From: Larix kaempferi
Taxonomy: Eukaryota; Streptophyta; Pinopsida; Pinales; Pinaceae
DNA length: 64,000 bases
NCBI GenBank assembly: GCA_027924585.1
Contig: BSBM01000904.1
Span: 21,413,001 to 21,477,000 of the forward strand
Direction of reading: 5' to 3'
Every line of letters begins with the position of its first letter. Within the stretch, counting starts at the first letter, position 1. Shown piece after piece: positions 44,240 to 56,400 of the stretch. The position numbers were made by a program, and so were the translations under genes. Below the pieces are notes generated by a model, which was not told the DNA's origin, searched no databases, and worked only from the letters and a program-made list of their open reading frames with translations.

Positions 44240-45107
44240 TAATTGAGATAGTTGATTTTTCTCACGAGTTTTTTTCTCATGAGCTCAATGAACATGTATT
44301 GATTTATCACTTGTAAATGAGTAGCTAAAATGGCCTTGTTTGTCGAAACACATATCAAGGATTGTTGTCGATGATGGTTTTTATTTATGGTACCTCTCGT
44401 TCTGCACCTTTGAGTAGTGGATTATGTACCACTCAGGTAGATAGTGTTAAGAGTGTAATCATGTATTTGTCTCTGTGTACTACCTTGTTTCACAGTCTCT
44501 TGGATCTTGCCACTTTGGAGTGTTTCTTTCTTAGGTTGTTTTGCATATTTTCCACCTTTAGCGCATACCTCTACTTTCGCCATCAGTTGTGACATTCATT
44601 GCCATCATCTTTTCCACTCAATTTAAGATTGTGGGGTGGTAGTATGCAATGATTCCTTGGGTGATTTTTTACTCACCAATTTTGATTGAGATCAAGTGTC
44701 TTTGGAGTGAGCCTTGTACACAACACGGATTCCTATATTGACTCGACAATTGCAGCGGATAGCAACCCATGCACTCCGGCGAGATGGATTGGTGTCCATA
44801 GGGACATTTAATATATGATGTTTTCTCGATTGTAAATGAGTACCTAATCAAGCTTTTTTTGGAACTCAATTCTAGAGGATTAGTTTATTTTAAGGGTGTG
44901 CATTTAGCTCTCATTTCCTCGACAGTTTGGAATGTGCATTTTTCATCATTGGTGATTGACTTTCTTTTGGAGATGAGTTTTTATCCTATGGGGTTTTTTC
45001 CTTTTCTCTTCTTATGAGAATTTGTACATGGGTACCTCAACAGGCTTCGTTGTCAGGACTCATCTTTGTTTTATTATGTTTCCTCCCTACGTTTCACTTA
45101 TGGGGGG

Positions 45108-45331
45108 TGTTAGTGTTGGTGTTTTCCAATGCAACCAACCTGCAGTGAGTTGTAAGCTCACGTAAACATTCTTAGCTGCCCAACTATTCTTAGCTATAGT
45201 TGGGCCTCTTCCATTGCTATAAATGGAATACCTTCTCATGTAATTAAATCATATCATACATATCATTAATAAAGTTCCTTTGTGTCCTTATGAGGCCCAT
45301 TCATTATCCAGCTTGATCTCGGATTGATACA
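45108..45331 (+). repeat. TRIM 3' LTR
   Basis: The LTR begins TGTTAGTGTTGG directly after a G-run and ends GATTGATACA. It matches the left copy with moderate divergence. Confidence 0.7.
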
Positions 45332-46142
45332 ACCATTTCTTCATGAGGAGTTCTAGGGTTTTCATAAAACAACTCTAGCAACATAATTTCACAGGTTGTA
45401 GAGCAAGCATGTCCATATCTTGTAGATGTCATTCAATGTCATAAGAAGGATGTATCTAAGAATATCTTTGTATATATGATAGTTACCAAATTCATCTGAA
45501 TCGATCAAATAAATTTGAAAGTTATATGATTCATTGTAGAATTAGTCATCTAAATTCGATTCACTGGTTCATCCAAGTCTAGTAATAAAAATTAATAAGG
45601 GTGATAAGGAATGAGTTGGGGATAAAGGGTATTTCTCAATTAAACTTGAAATCAGGGAAGGCATATAGAAGACCAATTCATGCATGTTCATGTTTGGTCT
45701 ATGACCAACTATTTACCTCACTTATAAAATTTATTCTCGGATCTAAGGGGGTGGGTGGTTTCTGAGGTGCAGAGATGCTTCCCTTCTCTTTATGGAAGTC
45801 GTTGTCACCTATTCTTTTTCAATATTGGATTAAGGTCCTATCATTTAATAATATTGAACAAAAGAGGTATATCGCTCAAAGCTCCTTGGTTTGATTGCTT
45901 GAAGTGAAAGTTGTTAACATGCATTGCAAAAGTTGGTCTAACTGTTTTCTTTGAAAGAGGTATAATTTTTTTCATTGAGGGAGGTGGTACTGTAGGTCAA
46001 AAACTCCAGATTTTGGGAATGTATTCATTATATTGTAATTTTGATTTCCAAAGTTTAGAAATAGTCTCAATTGCAGAAAAAAAATGAAGTGTTTATATTT
46101 CAGAATTTGAAATCAGTGTTTGAGTCTAAAATCTGATAACTC
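45332..46142. other. no gene recognised
   Basis: AT-rich DNA with no open frame, LTR edge or repeat that I can support. Confidence 0.4.
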
Positions 46143-46420
46143 ATTTTAACGGTAAGGACGGATTATCATTCCCAAGCTATTGCAAATGTAAAAAATAAAA
46201 ATAAAAAGTATACTGCGACGTGCAATGTTTTACTTTCAATCAGATAACTTAGTCGGTATAATGTTTAATCAATCCTCACCTCACTTTTGAATGAGATAAC
46301 TTGGAGGGTACTAGGGTTTTGCATTTTGTTCGACGAAAGGTAAAAAAGCTGATCTTTTGCAAATGCTCTATCCCTATGGTGATTTTGTATTGTGCCCATT
46401 GTGATAGCGATGGTACTGTT

Positions 46421-47307
46421 ATCCTGTGCACATGAGTGCACGCACACGAGGGTAAAAAATGTTCAGAGCACCTTTAAGTGTTAGGAGGATTTTGGTTGGA
46501 ATAAAAATCAGGGAGAACTGATAGGTCACAAGTTAAGTGCCATTAATAAGTTATATATTACTTGTTATCCATGTATAGTTGTAATCACCAATTGTCTATG
46601 CCTCAACTATTTGTTATCACCCAGTAAAAAAGTAAATTTAATTTAATGTTACACTAGTTTTTACTCTATACTTCATTACAATGAGTACATATTTATTTTT
46701 GTAAAATAAGTAACTCTTTAGGTTAAGAAAATATACATAATACAATCACAGTTTATGCAAATGTTTTTCAACCAAAAAACCATAATAAGTTTGAAAGCTT
46801 TACAACCATGGGACCTAATTCTTCTCCCTCGAAGGAGAAAACAAAGTGTACATATGTTCAACAACTATTCAAAACACTATTCAACAAAACAACATAAAAG
46901 TCCATTATATCCCAAATCTACTAGCATCTGAAATGCCAAAGGCCTGTGCACAGACCTTCATTACACGAACAACCCAAGTAATAAAAAGGGAAAGCAACCA
47001 AAACAAGAGGTAGCTACCTACCACCTTCCATCATTAAGGTACTATCCTCGACGCGTGTTATACAAGGCTGCATGCAACCGAGGTGCCACGTTTCCATAGT
47101 CCCTAGACTCACCCACATCCCGGGAATGGGTACATATTTATTGAATTTGATTTAATGTTACAATATTTTCTACTCTATACTTCATTGTACTGGCTAAGAT
47201 TATTGAAATTACATGTGCTAAAAAAATATTCTAGTGGGCTATAGAGACAAGTATCTTTCAAGTTACAACAAATATTCTATGTGTTGTAAGTTTGTAACTT
47301 GTAAGAA
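46421..47307. other. insertion within the duplicated block; GC-richer core
   Basis: The insert carries a pair of short repeats (TTTAATGTTACA...TCTATACTTCATT at about 46638 and 47144) flanking a GC-richer core (about 46795-47125). On the minus strand the core shows a short frame ending MQPCITRVEDSTLMMEGGR, then a T-rich tail, which might be the 3' end of an old gene or retrocopy. I recognise no family. Confidence 0.3.
46516..46625 (+). repeat. dispersed repeat, copy 1
   Basis: GATAGGTCACAAGTTAAGTG...GTTATCCATGTATAGTTGTAATCACC parallels 52783-52890 and the reverse complement of about 49925-50056. This is one of three diverged copies. Confidence 0.55.
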
Positions 47308-47899
47308 AAGTATCTTCACAAACTTCTTCTAATAGGAAGAATGGTGTACTATATCGCCAATTGAGACAATTGACACGCTAACTTTGCAATCTTGCTGTAA
47401 TGTCGATACTAACAGTGATTTGACAATATATAATTTCCTTATCCAAATCCATCTTAACAGTATCCAAAATTAAGCGTAGGGTCCTGCAATTTTTCCAACT
47501 TAACAATATCCAAAATTAAGCATAGGGTTCTGTAATTTTCTTCATGTTGTGAAAAAAAAAATTTAGAAAAATATCGTTTAACTTTCCATTTAAGGAAATT
47601 CTTGTCAGTCCATTTGTTGTAGCATAGGTGGTTGGGAGGAATGATTGTTCAATTCTTGTAAATTATATGATGCTCTTGTTGAGCCCCTATTGTAATGATT
47701 GTATTCTTGACCATACCTTGATATTTCGATTAAATTAAGATTTTAATATTTTAAAAATGAATTAATGAAAGTTTATTTATGTTTATTCATTGAAATGGAT
47801 TAAATTGAGATTTTAATATTTAAAAAATGAATTAATCAAATTCATTAATTTGTGTTTATTTATTGAAATTTATATAAATAATTCAAATCCTATATATAC

Positions 47900-47905
<6 letters not shown>

Positions 47906-47950
<45 letters not shown>
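47906..47950. repeat. (AT)n microsatellite
   Basis: An uninterrupted AT dinucleotide run of about 45 bases. Confidence 0.95.
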
Positions 47951-47955
<5 letters not shown>

Positions 47956-48107
47956 TTTTAATTTTATCCCAACATTCCTTCCAAATACTCAATCTACTTT
48001 CAATTCACAATTTATATTCAATTTTCATGTTGTTATGTATCTTTAGTACCATATATATGAATCCAATGAATCCCACCGAGTTATTATTGGCCCGTCAGTA
48101 CAATGGC

Positions 48108-48215
48108 GTTTGCCTTGACAGACTTATGTCACTGTGGGTTTCTTATGGCCGAAGCTGTGATGTTTGCCTTGGCAGACTTATGTCACTCTGGGTTTATTAT
48201 GGCTGAGCTATGTTG
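48108..48215. repeat. 54-bp tandem duplication
   Basis: GTTTGCCTTG(A/G)CAGACTTATG occurs at 48108 and 48162. Both copies continue TCACT(G/C)TGGGTTT and TTATGGC. Confidence 0.9.
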
Positions 48216-49752
48216 TAAGGTTTTTTATTTCTGTGCATTTATGGCAAAACCTTGTTATTAGGTTTTGGTTTTGGTTTAGTAGATGGATATTTAATAATTA
48301 TTCAGCAATGTAGTATTTATTGTTGTTGTTGTGAAGATGTGAGTTATATGATTGGTTATTGGATCAGATCTGACAATTCACATCCCCCAACAACATTAAA
48401 TGCTACACTACGAAATGCTTATTAAACCTCTAGTAAATATAGCTATTGAGAAGTGTCACTTTGTTACACAGTCTTCTTAATATCCCTGCACTCTGCACTC
48501 TGCACCCTCGTACTCGTAAGTTCTGGATTACAAAGAGACAAATATATCCTTCAAGCGTTGGATTCCCTTGGTGTTATGTGCATTTTGCTTAATTACCTTC
48601 ATAAGAATCTATATTCAAGGCAACATTTGTTTGCATAGAAAGCTAGCATCGTTTATTTCCATTATGCTACCTCCTGGTTAAGACTTTAGTTCTTATTTGT
48701 TATGTGAGGTGATGTTCCAGGATGTTATAACTTTTTATTTTAAACTTGCTTAGAGATCTGTTGTGCTTTCTACATAATATTTGATTAAGGTGTTGTAAAG
48801 TTTTTAGTACTTGATTAAATCTTATTTGGTTCCTCAAATTTGAGGATATTTCCTTGACTTGAGAATTTATAAAGCATAGCATATCTGGGCCAGCTGAGAG
48901 GCAGACCTGCTTAGGATTCTCAATATTCATTCGTTGATCTTTTACAAATCTAAATGTACTTTTTTCTACTTGGTTTTGTTGATCTTATTTTTAATTACAA
49001 ATTTCCAAATAATTTCCTGGTTTTGTATATAAGTGAAATCTTTGACATAATTCTTAACATAGAATGAACTATAAGTGTTATGTGTAATGTGTTATTTTTC
49101 ACTAATTTTTAACCTAAGCAAATTTTATAATTTAGATTCTATAAGTTTTTCAATATTACATCATTAAATTTATGTATTCTTAACTTTCTATAAGTTTTTC
49201 AATATTACATCATTAAATCTATGTATTCTTGACTTTCCACACATTTTTTATGTTATATTGGTCATTTATTACATTGTGTTTTTTTTTTTTTTAAATACAC
49301 TAAAATGAGCTTAGCATAGAAAGTTATTAAATATTTGAGATACAACTAAATCTATGCTCAAAACTTGATCAATTAATAGAGATCGTGATTTTTTTTATAA
49401 TATTTTAATTAATACAACATAGTAATATTATAGAAAAATGTCAATCCTCAAAGACATGAGTGGTTAATTAAAGTATAGGATTTTTATTTTGAAATTATTT
49501 TGTAAATTAACTTAGAATAAAAATTAAAATGATTAATATAATTAATAATAAGGATGAATACTAATCTTTATGGAAAAAATATTTATAAATTCTACAACTA
49601 TAATACATTAACATTTATAATAAAAAATATTTTAAAATTTTAAAATTGTAATACACAAAAAGGAGTCAACCCTTCTTCAACAATTTTAGAAATAATGAGT
49701 TGTATACCAATCTTTTAACTTTTTTAATGATTGATATGAATGACTAGAGTAA
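48216..49752. other. no gene recognised
   Basis: AT-rich. A direct repeat of about 45 bases (CTATAAGTTTTTCAATATTA and on) occurs near 49140 and 49190. Frames at 48453-48638 and 48700-48930 are short and unsupported. Confidence 0.4.
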
Positions 49753-49889
49753 TCAAAATATAATAGTGATTTTGCTTGTAATTGTCAAAAATATATATAT
49801 AGTTTGTGATTGTAATAATGAGTTGGTATGATATTCTAATTTACTAAACAAGTTTACTTTCCAGATTGATTTTATGGTCGTGGTTGAGA

Positions 49890-50056
49890 CAACCCATTTA
49901 ACTAACGAAAGTAACAAGCAGCTAAAGCATAGATAAGAAAGTAATAAATAGCTAAAGCATAGATAACAAGTTATTACAACTAAGCATGAAGAACAAGTGA
50001 TAGATATAACCTGTTCATAAAACTTAACTTGTGATTTATCAATGTCTAGTGACCAC
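49890..50056 (-). repeat. dispersed repeat, copy 2 (inverted)
   Basis: On the minus strand this reads CACAAGTTAAG...TTATCTATGC in line with the copies at 46516 and 52783. It covers the N-terminal half of a 101-codon minus frame (49753-50058) beginning MWSLDIDKSQVKFYEQVIS. The frame at 52789 begins MDRSQIKCYEEVIS, so the resemblance also holds at protein level. Whether it codes is uncertain. Confidence 0.55.
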
Positions 50057-50818
50057 AAGTTAAATGATTATACTAATCTTAATCATATACAAAAAAATAG
50101 ATAACTAATATTTATGAACTTCAAAATATTCTTTACAGATGGAGGGAAGGCTTAGATTTACTAACTTGACCTAAGATTGAGAGAACATTATTATTACTTG
50201 GTCAACTAATTTGGAGGACCAATATAACATAATCAAAGGTAATGAAATTTGAAGAATTTTTTGCTATGTAACCATTGTTATGGTGGCATATTGATGAGGA
50301 AAGCTAATTAATGTTATGTCCTATTGCTATGAAAATAAAATGGGAATTTTATTAAAATTTTAAAATTTCATATTATAAAAAAATTTAAGTAATATTTTTC
50401 TAAAAATATTTAAATTTCTAAGGATTTTATACTGTTTTTGAAAATTTTGGTGATATTTTTTAGAGTAAAAAAAGTTCTATCCCATGGAATTTGGACAAAT
50501 TAATTTAGAAAAAATGAAAATTTGTGAATTTAAAAAAAAAGATAATTTGCTCTAGATACCATAACTACTTAATTACCTGTAACCCAGATAATAACAAATT
50601 TTGATACCTATAAAATGCTTAATGCTTCATAAAACAATGTTAACATTAATGGCCTAAAAATATTTAAAATTAACATTTTTAAATTATAAAGATTAATTTT
50701 TCCAAAATCTACTTCCATCTTAAAAAGTGGAGAGAATAACTGCATCCATAAGTATTATTCTAACTATTATAGACATAATTGATATTAATTAAACTCATGG
50801 TTGAACTCTGATAATTGA

Positions 50819-51320
50819 TTTTAATTATCATTTCCATGTTGCTGCAAATGTAAAAAATAAAAATAAAAATTATACAGATGCGAAATGTCTAATCAGTCCT
50901 TAGCTTTGATAACTTGGCCGGTAGAACGTTTAATCAGTCCTCACCTGACCTTTCTATGACATAACTTGGCTGGTACTAGGGTTTGGCATTTTGTTCGAGG
51001 AAAGGTCAAAAGGTCGATCTAATGCAAATGCTCTATCGCTGTGCCTGTGGTGATTTTGTATTTTGCCCTGATGATAGCGATGGCACTGTATAAAGTGAAA
51101 ATGATGGTTGATATTCTGCCCATCAAATTCCAGCCCTGGAGATAAGTATCTTTACAAACTTCTTGTATCATAAAGAATGTTGCACTACTACAGCCAACTG
51201 ACACATGAACTGTACATTCTTACCCTACCTGTGGAGACTTGAGAGTAACACTGTGATTTAACAAAATTGCCTCATCCAAATCCCAACTTAATATTATTCA
51301 AAATTGGGAATAGGTCCTGT
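50819..51320 (+). repeat. diverged duplicated block, uninterrupted copy
   Basis: This is the partner of 46143-47489, with the two halves close together (50819-51090 and 51144-51320). It shows what the first copy looked like before its insertion. The family is unknown. Confidence 0.65.
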
Positions 51321-52782
51321 TGAGTTAGAATATATATATAAATATATAGTTGTTTAACTTTTTATGGGAAGAAATTCTTATTAAGTTTAACTTTCTTTTC
51401 AATAAAATTTTGGTCAATAACCTAAAAAATAGATTATTATTATTATTAAGAAAGTATCTTATAATTAAAAAATTAAAACATAGAATACATAATTATAATT
51501 AATCTTATGTAATTAATAACAATTATAGCAAATACATTATTATAATATTATTAAAATACAATTTTGAATGATTATATGTATTATTTTGTATATACATTAA
51601 TTTCAAAAAGAAGAATTAATTTTTTTGCCATAATATTTAGTGGCAAATTTGAAGCCATTACAACAATATACTCATTATTAGCTCAATATGTCACTTATGG
51701 GAATACAACTTGAGTAGAGAGGATAACACTCCATTCCGCAACCACTCAAAGCACACCCAATTCACAAGTAAAGATATTATAAATATTTTTTTTAAATATC
51801 AATATAATTTGTTTACTTATAGAATATTGTCCTATAACATTATCAAATTTAAATCACATGTTGAAGATAAACAACATGGGAGACAAGATGCTTCTCAAGA
51901 TTCTTCATACTCTAGTCAAAAGGGATGAAGAATTAGAGGGTAAGAGAAAATGAAGATACTATAAGGAGATGATCAACCCTAATCTAGAAGATCAAATGTA
52001 TCTCTCTTTTAACTAGCTTAAAGAAAAAAATCAACATTGCTAAAATAAGAATAAACTCTCACAAGTTCCATATTGAAACGAGGCACGGGATAATTCATAA
52101 AACATAGTGGGATGAAAGAATTTGTCATCTTTGTAACACTAAGAGGTTTGAATATGAAAATCACTTTCTCATTGAATGTCGTGTGTACACCCACATTAGA
52201 GCTCAATTACTATCCTTCCTAACCTTTTAACTCATCACAATTATGGTAATTTAGAAATGCTTCCTCTCATAACATAGAAATATAATTCCAAAAGAAATCA
52301 AATATTTCTTTTAAAACTTTCATAACATAGAAATATAATTCCAAAGTAAATCAAGTGTTTCCTTACTTTTTTTAAGGTTTAATATATTAAAATTAATCTT
52401 AGTAAACATTAATAACCATCATCATCATATTCAATTATATTTAATTGAAAAAAGAAATCAATTATCTTTAATTATATCACCATCTTACTTATATTTTTAC
52501 ATAAAAATTATAGATCATAAAATATTTTAAGCATTAAAATATAAAATACCATATATAAGATATAGAATAATATATAAGTTATTAGTTCAAACTAACAATG
52601 TGGATCAGTGTAGCCTTTTCATTATGGAGCAAGCTAAAGGTCCAAGTTATCAACGTAGCTTTTTCATTATGGAGCACATAATTATTGATGTCTCATATAT
52701 TGCTTCCCAAACATATTAACAGATTTGTTGAGGGTGATTACACAATCTAATAATTCAAATTAACTAGCATAATCATTGGTCG
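51321..52782. other. no gene recognised
   Basis: Very AT-rich. A repeat of about 30 bases (CATAACATAGAAATATAATT) occurs near 52269 and 52321. No coding support. Confidence 0.4.
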
Positions 52783-52890
52783 CTTAACATGGATAGGTCA
52801 CAAATTAAATGCTATGAAGAAGTTATCTCTTATTTGTTCTCCATGTTTATTTATAATCACCTATTCTTTTTTATGTCTCAGTTGTTTTTC
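52783..52890 (+). repeat. dispersed repeat, copy 3
   Basis: GGATAGGTCACAAATTAAATGC...TCTCCATGTTTATTTATAATCACC matches copies at 46516 (+) and 50056 (-). It begins a 69-codon frame (52789-52998). Confidence 0.55.
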
Positions 52891-53400
52891 TCCATGTCCT
52901 GCTTTAAACAATGCACTTGTGTCATCTTCCTTCAATCTATGAGAAGTATAGATGGTAGTTTACTCCAAATTCTAAGATATAAACACTTATCTATGTAATT
53001 AATAGTAATGATAAATAATAGAGAATTTGATTAATTATATAATTTAAATTTAATATAATTTCATGTTATTTATAAAGTATTAAAATTATTAGTTCAAAAT
53101 TTTCTGAACATTAAAAACTATATTACTATACTATTGATACTTTAATGTGATTTATAAAACATTTCTAATACTCAATCAATTTTTGCTAAATTTATTGGAT
53201 AATTTTTTTTAATTATATACCATTTTGAATAAAGATTATTATAGTAATATGTCTTGATGTTATCATAGTACTCTGTGTTGTCCAGCAATTACTCCTACAA
53301 ACTGTTTTAATTAGATATACAGTCTCTTCTAAATTTTGCTCAAAGTACATGGTACATGTGTCTGAAGTAATTGTTTTGTCTTTTTTAGTAGATAGGCCCT

Positions 53401-53628
53401 GGTAGTAAGCCTTTCAGAGGCTTTGCTTGCCTAAAGGCAGATTTTCAAAGTCCAAATCAAGTATGAAGGAGCATAGAGGTTTTATTACTGCAGGAAGATA
53501 CAGTGTTAAAATATGGTAGTAGGCCTTTCAGAGGCTTTGCTTGCCTAAAGGCAGATTTTCAATGTCTAAATCAAGTATGAAGGAGCATAGAGGTTTTATT
53601 ACTGCAGGAAGATACAGTGTTAAAATAT
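53401..53628 (+). repeat. 114-bp tandem duplication
   Basis: GGTAGTAAGCCTTTCAGAGG at 53401 returns at 53515 with one substitution. The copies differ at about four positions in 114. It lies just upstream of the RNase H relic and may belong to the same old LINE. Confidence 0.95.
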
Positions 53629-53699
53629 GGTTTTTCCGGACGGTACTGAAGATGTAAAAATATAATTTACCAAGTATTGGTTTTTTACTGGTGAAAAAA

Positions 53700-53944
53700 A
53701 GATCTTACTCTGCATTGCATTATATCAAATTACACTGGATGCCAAGGTTAAAGTAGTCCAGTATCACTTTCTGGAAATAAAGGAAGATTTTGTATATATC
53801 ATTTTTTCTCACATTTTTTGGGAGTTTAACAATGAAGCTGATCTCTTATCAAAGGAAGTCATGGGCTATATGGATGAAATTTTTCACTTTGAAGAATTTA
53901 TAGACCGAATTCCTATTGATGTGGGAATTTTCAAACTATTTTAG
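53700..53944 (+). pseudogene. RNase H-like C-terminal relic (LINE/RVT_3 type)
   Basis: One frame reads KVKVVQYHFLEIKEDFVYII, then FWEFNNEADLLSKEVMG and a short acidic tail, ending in TAG at 53942-53944. The REFN.EAD.LSK signature is typical of the end of plant retroelement RNase H domains, where this Asp is catalytic. About 80 codons remain with no upstream pol, so this is a 5'-truncated copy, as LINEs often leave. The Arg usual before the Glu is Trp here. Confidence 0.6.
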
Positions 53945-54031
53945 TTTTGTGCTATTGCTTAAGTATCCTGTAACTGATTGCTTCGAGAGGCGCTCTAAGT
54001 ATGAGGGAGATCTTGTAACATGTGTGAGTTT

Positions 54032-54470
54032 GTCGAGTAACAAAATAATACAAAATAAACAAAAAATAATAATACAAAGTAAAAAGTAATAAATATTATG
54101 TCGGCCATAAACAAAAGAAAAATACAAGGTAAAAAGTAAATATGAGACTTAAACTAGAGACTTTAGAGTTTAGGATTAGGTGGTAAATATTATGTCATCC
54201 ATAAACAAAACAGAATAATACAAAGTAAAAAGTAAATATGAGACTTAAACTAGAGACTTTCTTTTTACTTTTGATACAAAGTAAAAAGTAAATATGAGAC
54301 TTTAGAGTGTTTGTCCAGTAACAAAATATAGTACAAAGTAAACAAAAAAGAATAATACAAAGTAAAAAGTAATAAATATTATGTCAGCCATAAACAAAAA
54401 AAATAATACAAAGTAAAAAATAAATATGAGACTTAAACTAGAGACTTTAGAGCTTAGGATTAGGTGGTTC
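54032..54470. repeat. pair of ~155-bp repeats plus internal sub-repeats
   Basis: Two copies (about 54032-54182 and 54311-54470) run from AGTAACAAAATA through ACAAAGTAAAAAGTAATAAA and ATTATGTC(G/A)GCCATAAAC to GGATTAGGTGG. The spacer repeats parts of the same phrases and includes a small inverted copy (CTTTTTACTTTTGATACAAAG). Confidence 0.85.
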
Positions 54471-55864
54471 ACGTATTGCACTCAACTAGCTATTCAAGGA
54501 GAGGTTTGCACTTTGAGAGATTTGATCCCTCTCTGCGCTTGATAGAGCCTAGGATTTGGATCTAGACTGGTGGTACAGTCTTTTGTCAAACTGCCTTTAG
54601 ATTATTTTGTGAGGTCATTTTGGGTCCTTGGTAGGTGGCAGGTTGCTTCTTATGGACAATATAAGATGTTTTACTTGATATTTTGAAAACTAGGGATATC
54701 CATAGAATAAACAAAATAGATAGAAAAACTGATAATCTTGTTTTTTTATATGTATGTTGATCTGATGTAACTTTGATTCAATCTAAATATCAAGTTATCT
54801 TTTTTTCAACTTGAAAAAAAGTAACCAAATCTCGACATGATCAATGGTAAGGAGAAAAAAAGTGGGCAGGCTGTAGGGTTTTCATGGGCAGGCCACCAAC
54901 CTCACTCCCCCATATTTATTGGAGGGTGGCATTGTCAAGGCGTGCGTGCCTATTGAGGTGAATCAGAGACCACCAAGTTCTCGCTTTTGCACAGTATACA
55001 ACAGGACAAGGATTAGGATTCGATAGAGGAGGAAAAGACGGAACATGACGCACAAATTCAATGAATGTGGCGAATGGCGATGAAAATTTTCAGGCTGGAT
55101 AATTTTTGCCCGTAGAATTAGGTCAATGTTGGAGTTTGGAATTGATTGGAGGACGGCTGTGCATGTCTGTTTTTCCACAAATTTTGTATGAATGAGATAA
55201 TCAACGGATAAATCTAATCTTTTCATAAATTCATTTTGTTGCCCCCATAATGTCTTGTCTTTTCTTGGTTTTGTTTTATGCTCTCTGATTGTGATTGAAT
55301 AACTCCATCGACTTATTTTCTGAAAGACAACGATAGGTGCTTGTGTTGGAAAGTAAATAAGTCCAAAGTTTTTCATAAATTTATATATATAGTTTTTTAA
55401 AGAAGTATGAATGATTGGATTGATGATTAGATCAAATTTAATCATTTATTTTTGGGCAACAGCAACATTAAATACTAGACTGTAAGATGTAAGATGCTTA
55501 TTGAGTGTTGGTTTTTTTGGTTGATACCTTTTATAAATGGTGTGTTTAGTTTTTCTTACATTTATAATTATGAATTAGTTATTATTGTCATGGACTAACA
55601 TCTATGCTTTTTCTAGATTGAAGAAGGAGGGGACAAGTGTACTGTTAATATTGATTTTATGGTTATCCTTCAAAATTAGAAATAAACAATTATAAACAAA
55701 TAAATATAAAAAATAAGTGAGCTTGTATAACTCATAGCTCATCCATGAATAATAGGTAGTAACAGATAACCCTAGAACTGTTATAATTCTCTCAATTGTA
55801 TGACTCCCAAGTACACATCCAACTATAAACGCCGTGGCAAAGCAGAGTAAACAAGCTTCCAGGT
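54471..55864. other. no gene recognised; one unsupported 160-codon minus frame
   Basis: The frame at 54963-55445 (minus) is the longest in this stretch and is clean. The protein shows no domain I know, ends in hydrophobic residues, and has no obvious neighbouring signals. It may be chance. The local GC is somewhat higher (54880-55250) than on either side. Confidence 0.3.
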
Positions 55865-56044
55865 AAGGAGAACTTCAAAAACAGTAGTATGCTACCAATT
55901 TGACTTTTTAGACCAATCAAAATAAGGAATTAAAATAAGGGTATCAGTTTTAAAAAGGAGAACTTCAAAAGCAGTAGTATGCTACCAATTTAACTTTTTA
56001 GACCAGTCAAAATAAGGAATTAAAATAAGGGTATCAGTTTTAAA
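55865..56044. repeat. 90-bp tandem duplication
   Basis: AAGGAGAACTTCAAAAACAG at 55865 returns at 55955. Both end GGGTATCAGTTTTAAA. Only about three bases differ. A diverged third copy of the TTTAGACCA(A)TCAAAATAA part lies near 56890. Confidence 0.9.
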
Positions 56045-56082
56045 AAAAAAACGGTGTAACAATAATTTTGAAATGATTGGAT

Positions 56083-56400
56083 TGTATATATTAATCATTA
56101 CCAGAATCACATTAGTCATGAATTGATGACCAGAATATAAGGGTATCATTTTCAGTTTTTTGAAATTTTGAAAAAATAATTTTTAACTATCAAGAATGTA
56201 TATATTAATCATTAGCACAAACACATTAATCATGACTTGATGACTAGAATAAGGGTATCATTGTTTTGTTTATCATTTTCAGTTTTTTGAAATTTTGAAA
56301 AAATAATTTTTAACTATCAAGAATGTATATATTAATCATTAGCACAAACACATTAATCATGACTTGATGACTAGAATAAGGGTATCATTGTTTTGTTTGA
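56083..56400. repeat. ~127-bp tandem repeat, three units
   Basis: Units start near 56083, 56194 and 56321 with (G/T)TATATATTAATCATTA. Units two and three are near identical for 80 bases, and unit one is more diverged and shorter. All carry AAGGGTATCATT. Confidence 0.9.

Larger units (their letters stand above)
43988..45331 (+). mobile_element. TRIM-like short LTR element
   Basis: Two related sequences of about 225-240 bp bound an interior of 870 bp. They share GTTTTCCAATG, GAGTTGTAAGCT, GGGCCTCTT and CTATAAATGGAATACC, then end TTACA and GATACA. TGGTATCATAGCT (44227-44239), one base off the usual primer site, follows the left copy. TATGGGGGGTG precedes the right copy as a polypurine tract. 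The interior has no recognised coding region; its open frames are short. Small LTRs, short non-coding interior and intact priming signals fit a TRIM. I found no clear target duplication, and the left edge at about 43988 is uncertain. Confidence 0.75.
46143..47489 (+). repeat. diverged duplicated block, interrupted copy
   Basis: Bases 46143-46420 parallel 50819-51090 (shared GCAAATGTAAAAAATAAAAA, TTTAATCA(A/G)TCCTCACCT, GTACTAGGGTTT, GCAAATGCTCTATC). Bases 47308-47489 parallel 51144-51320 (shared ACAAACTTCTT, CATCCAAATCC-like, GGTCCTG). Order and strand agree. Here the two parts are 887 bp apart, versus 53 bp in the other copy, so this copy has received an insertion at 46421-47307. Confidence 0.65.

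Noticed and set aside
44362-44592. 76-codon frame in the TRIM interior
   Set aside because: Short, hydrophobic by T-rich composition, no domain; TRIM interiors are usually non-coding.
54963-55445. 160-codon minus-strand frame
   Set aside because: Clean but without any domain or supporting signal; kept only as an unsupported frame.
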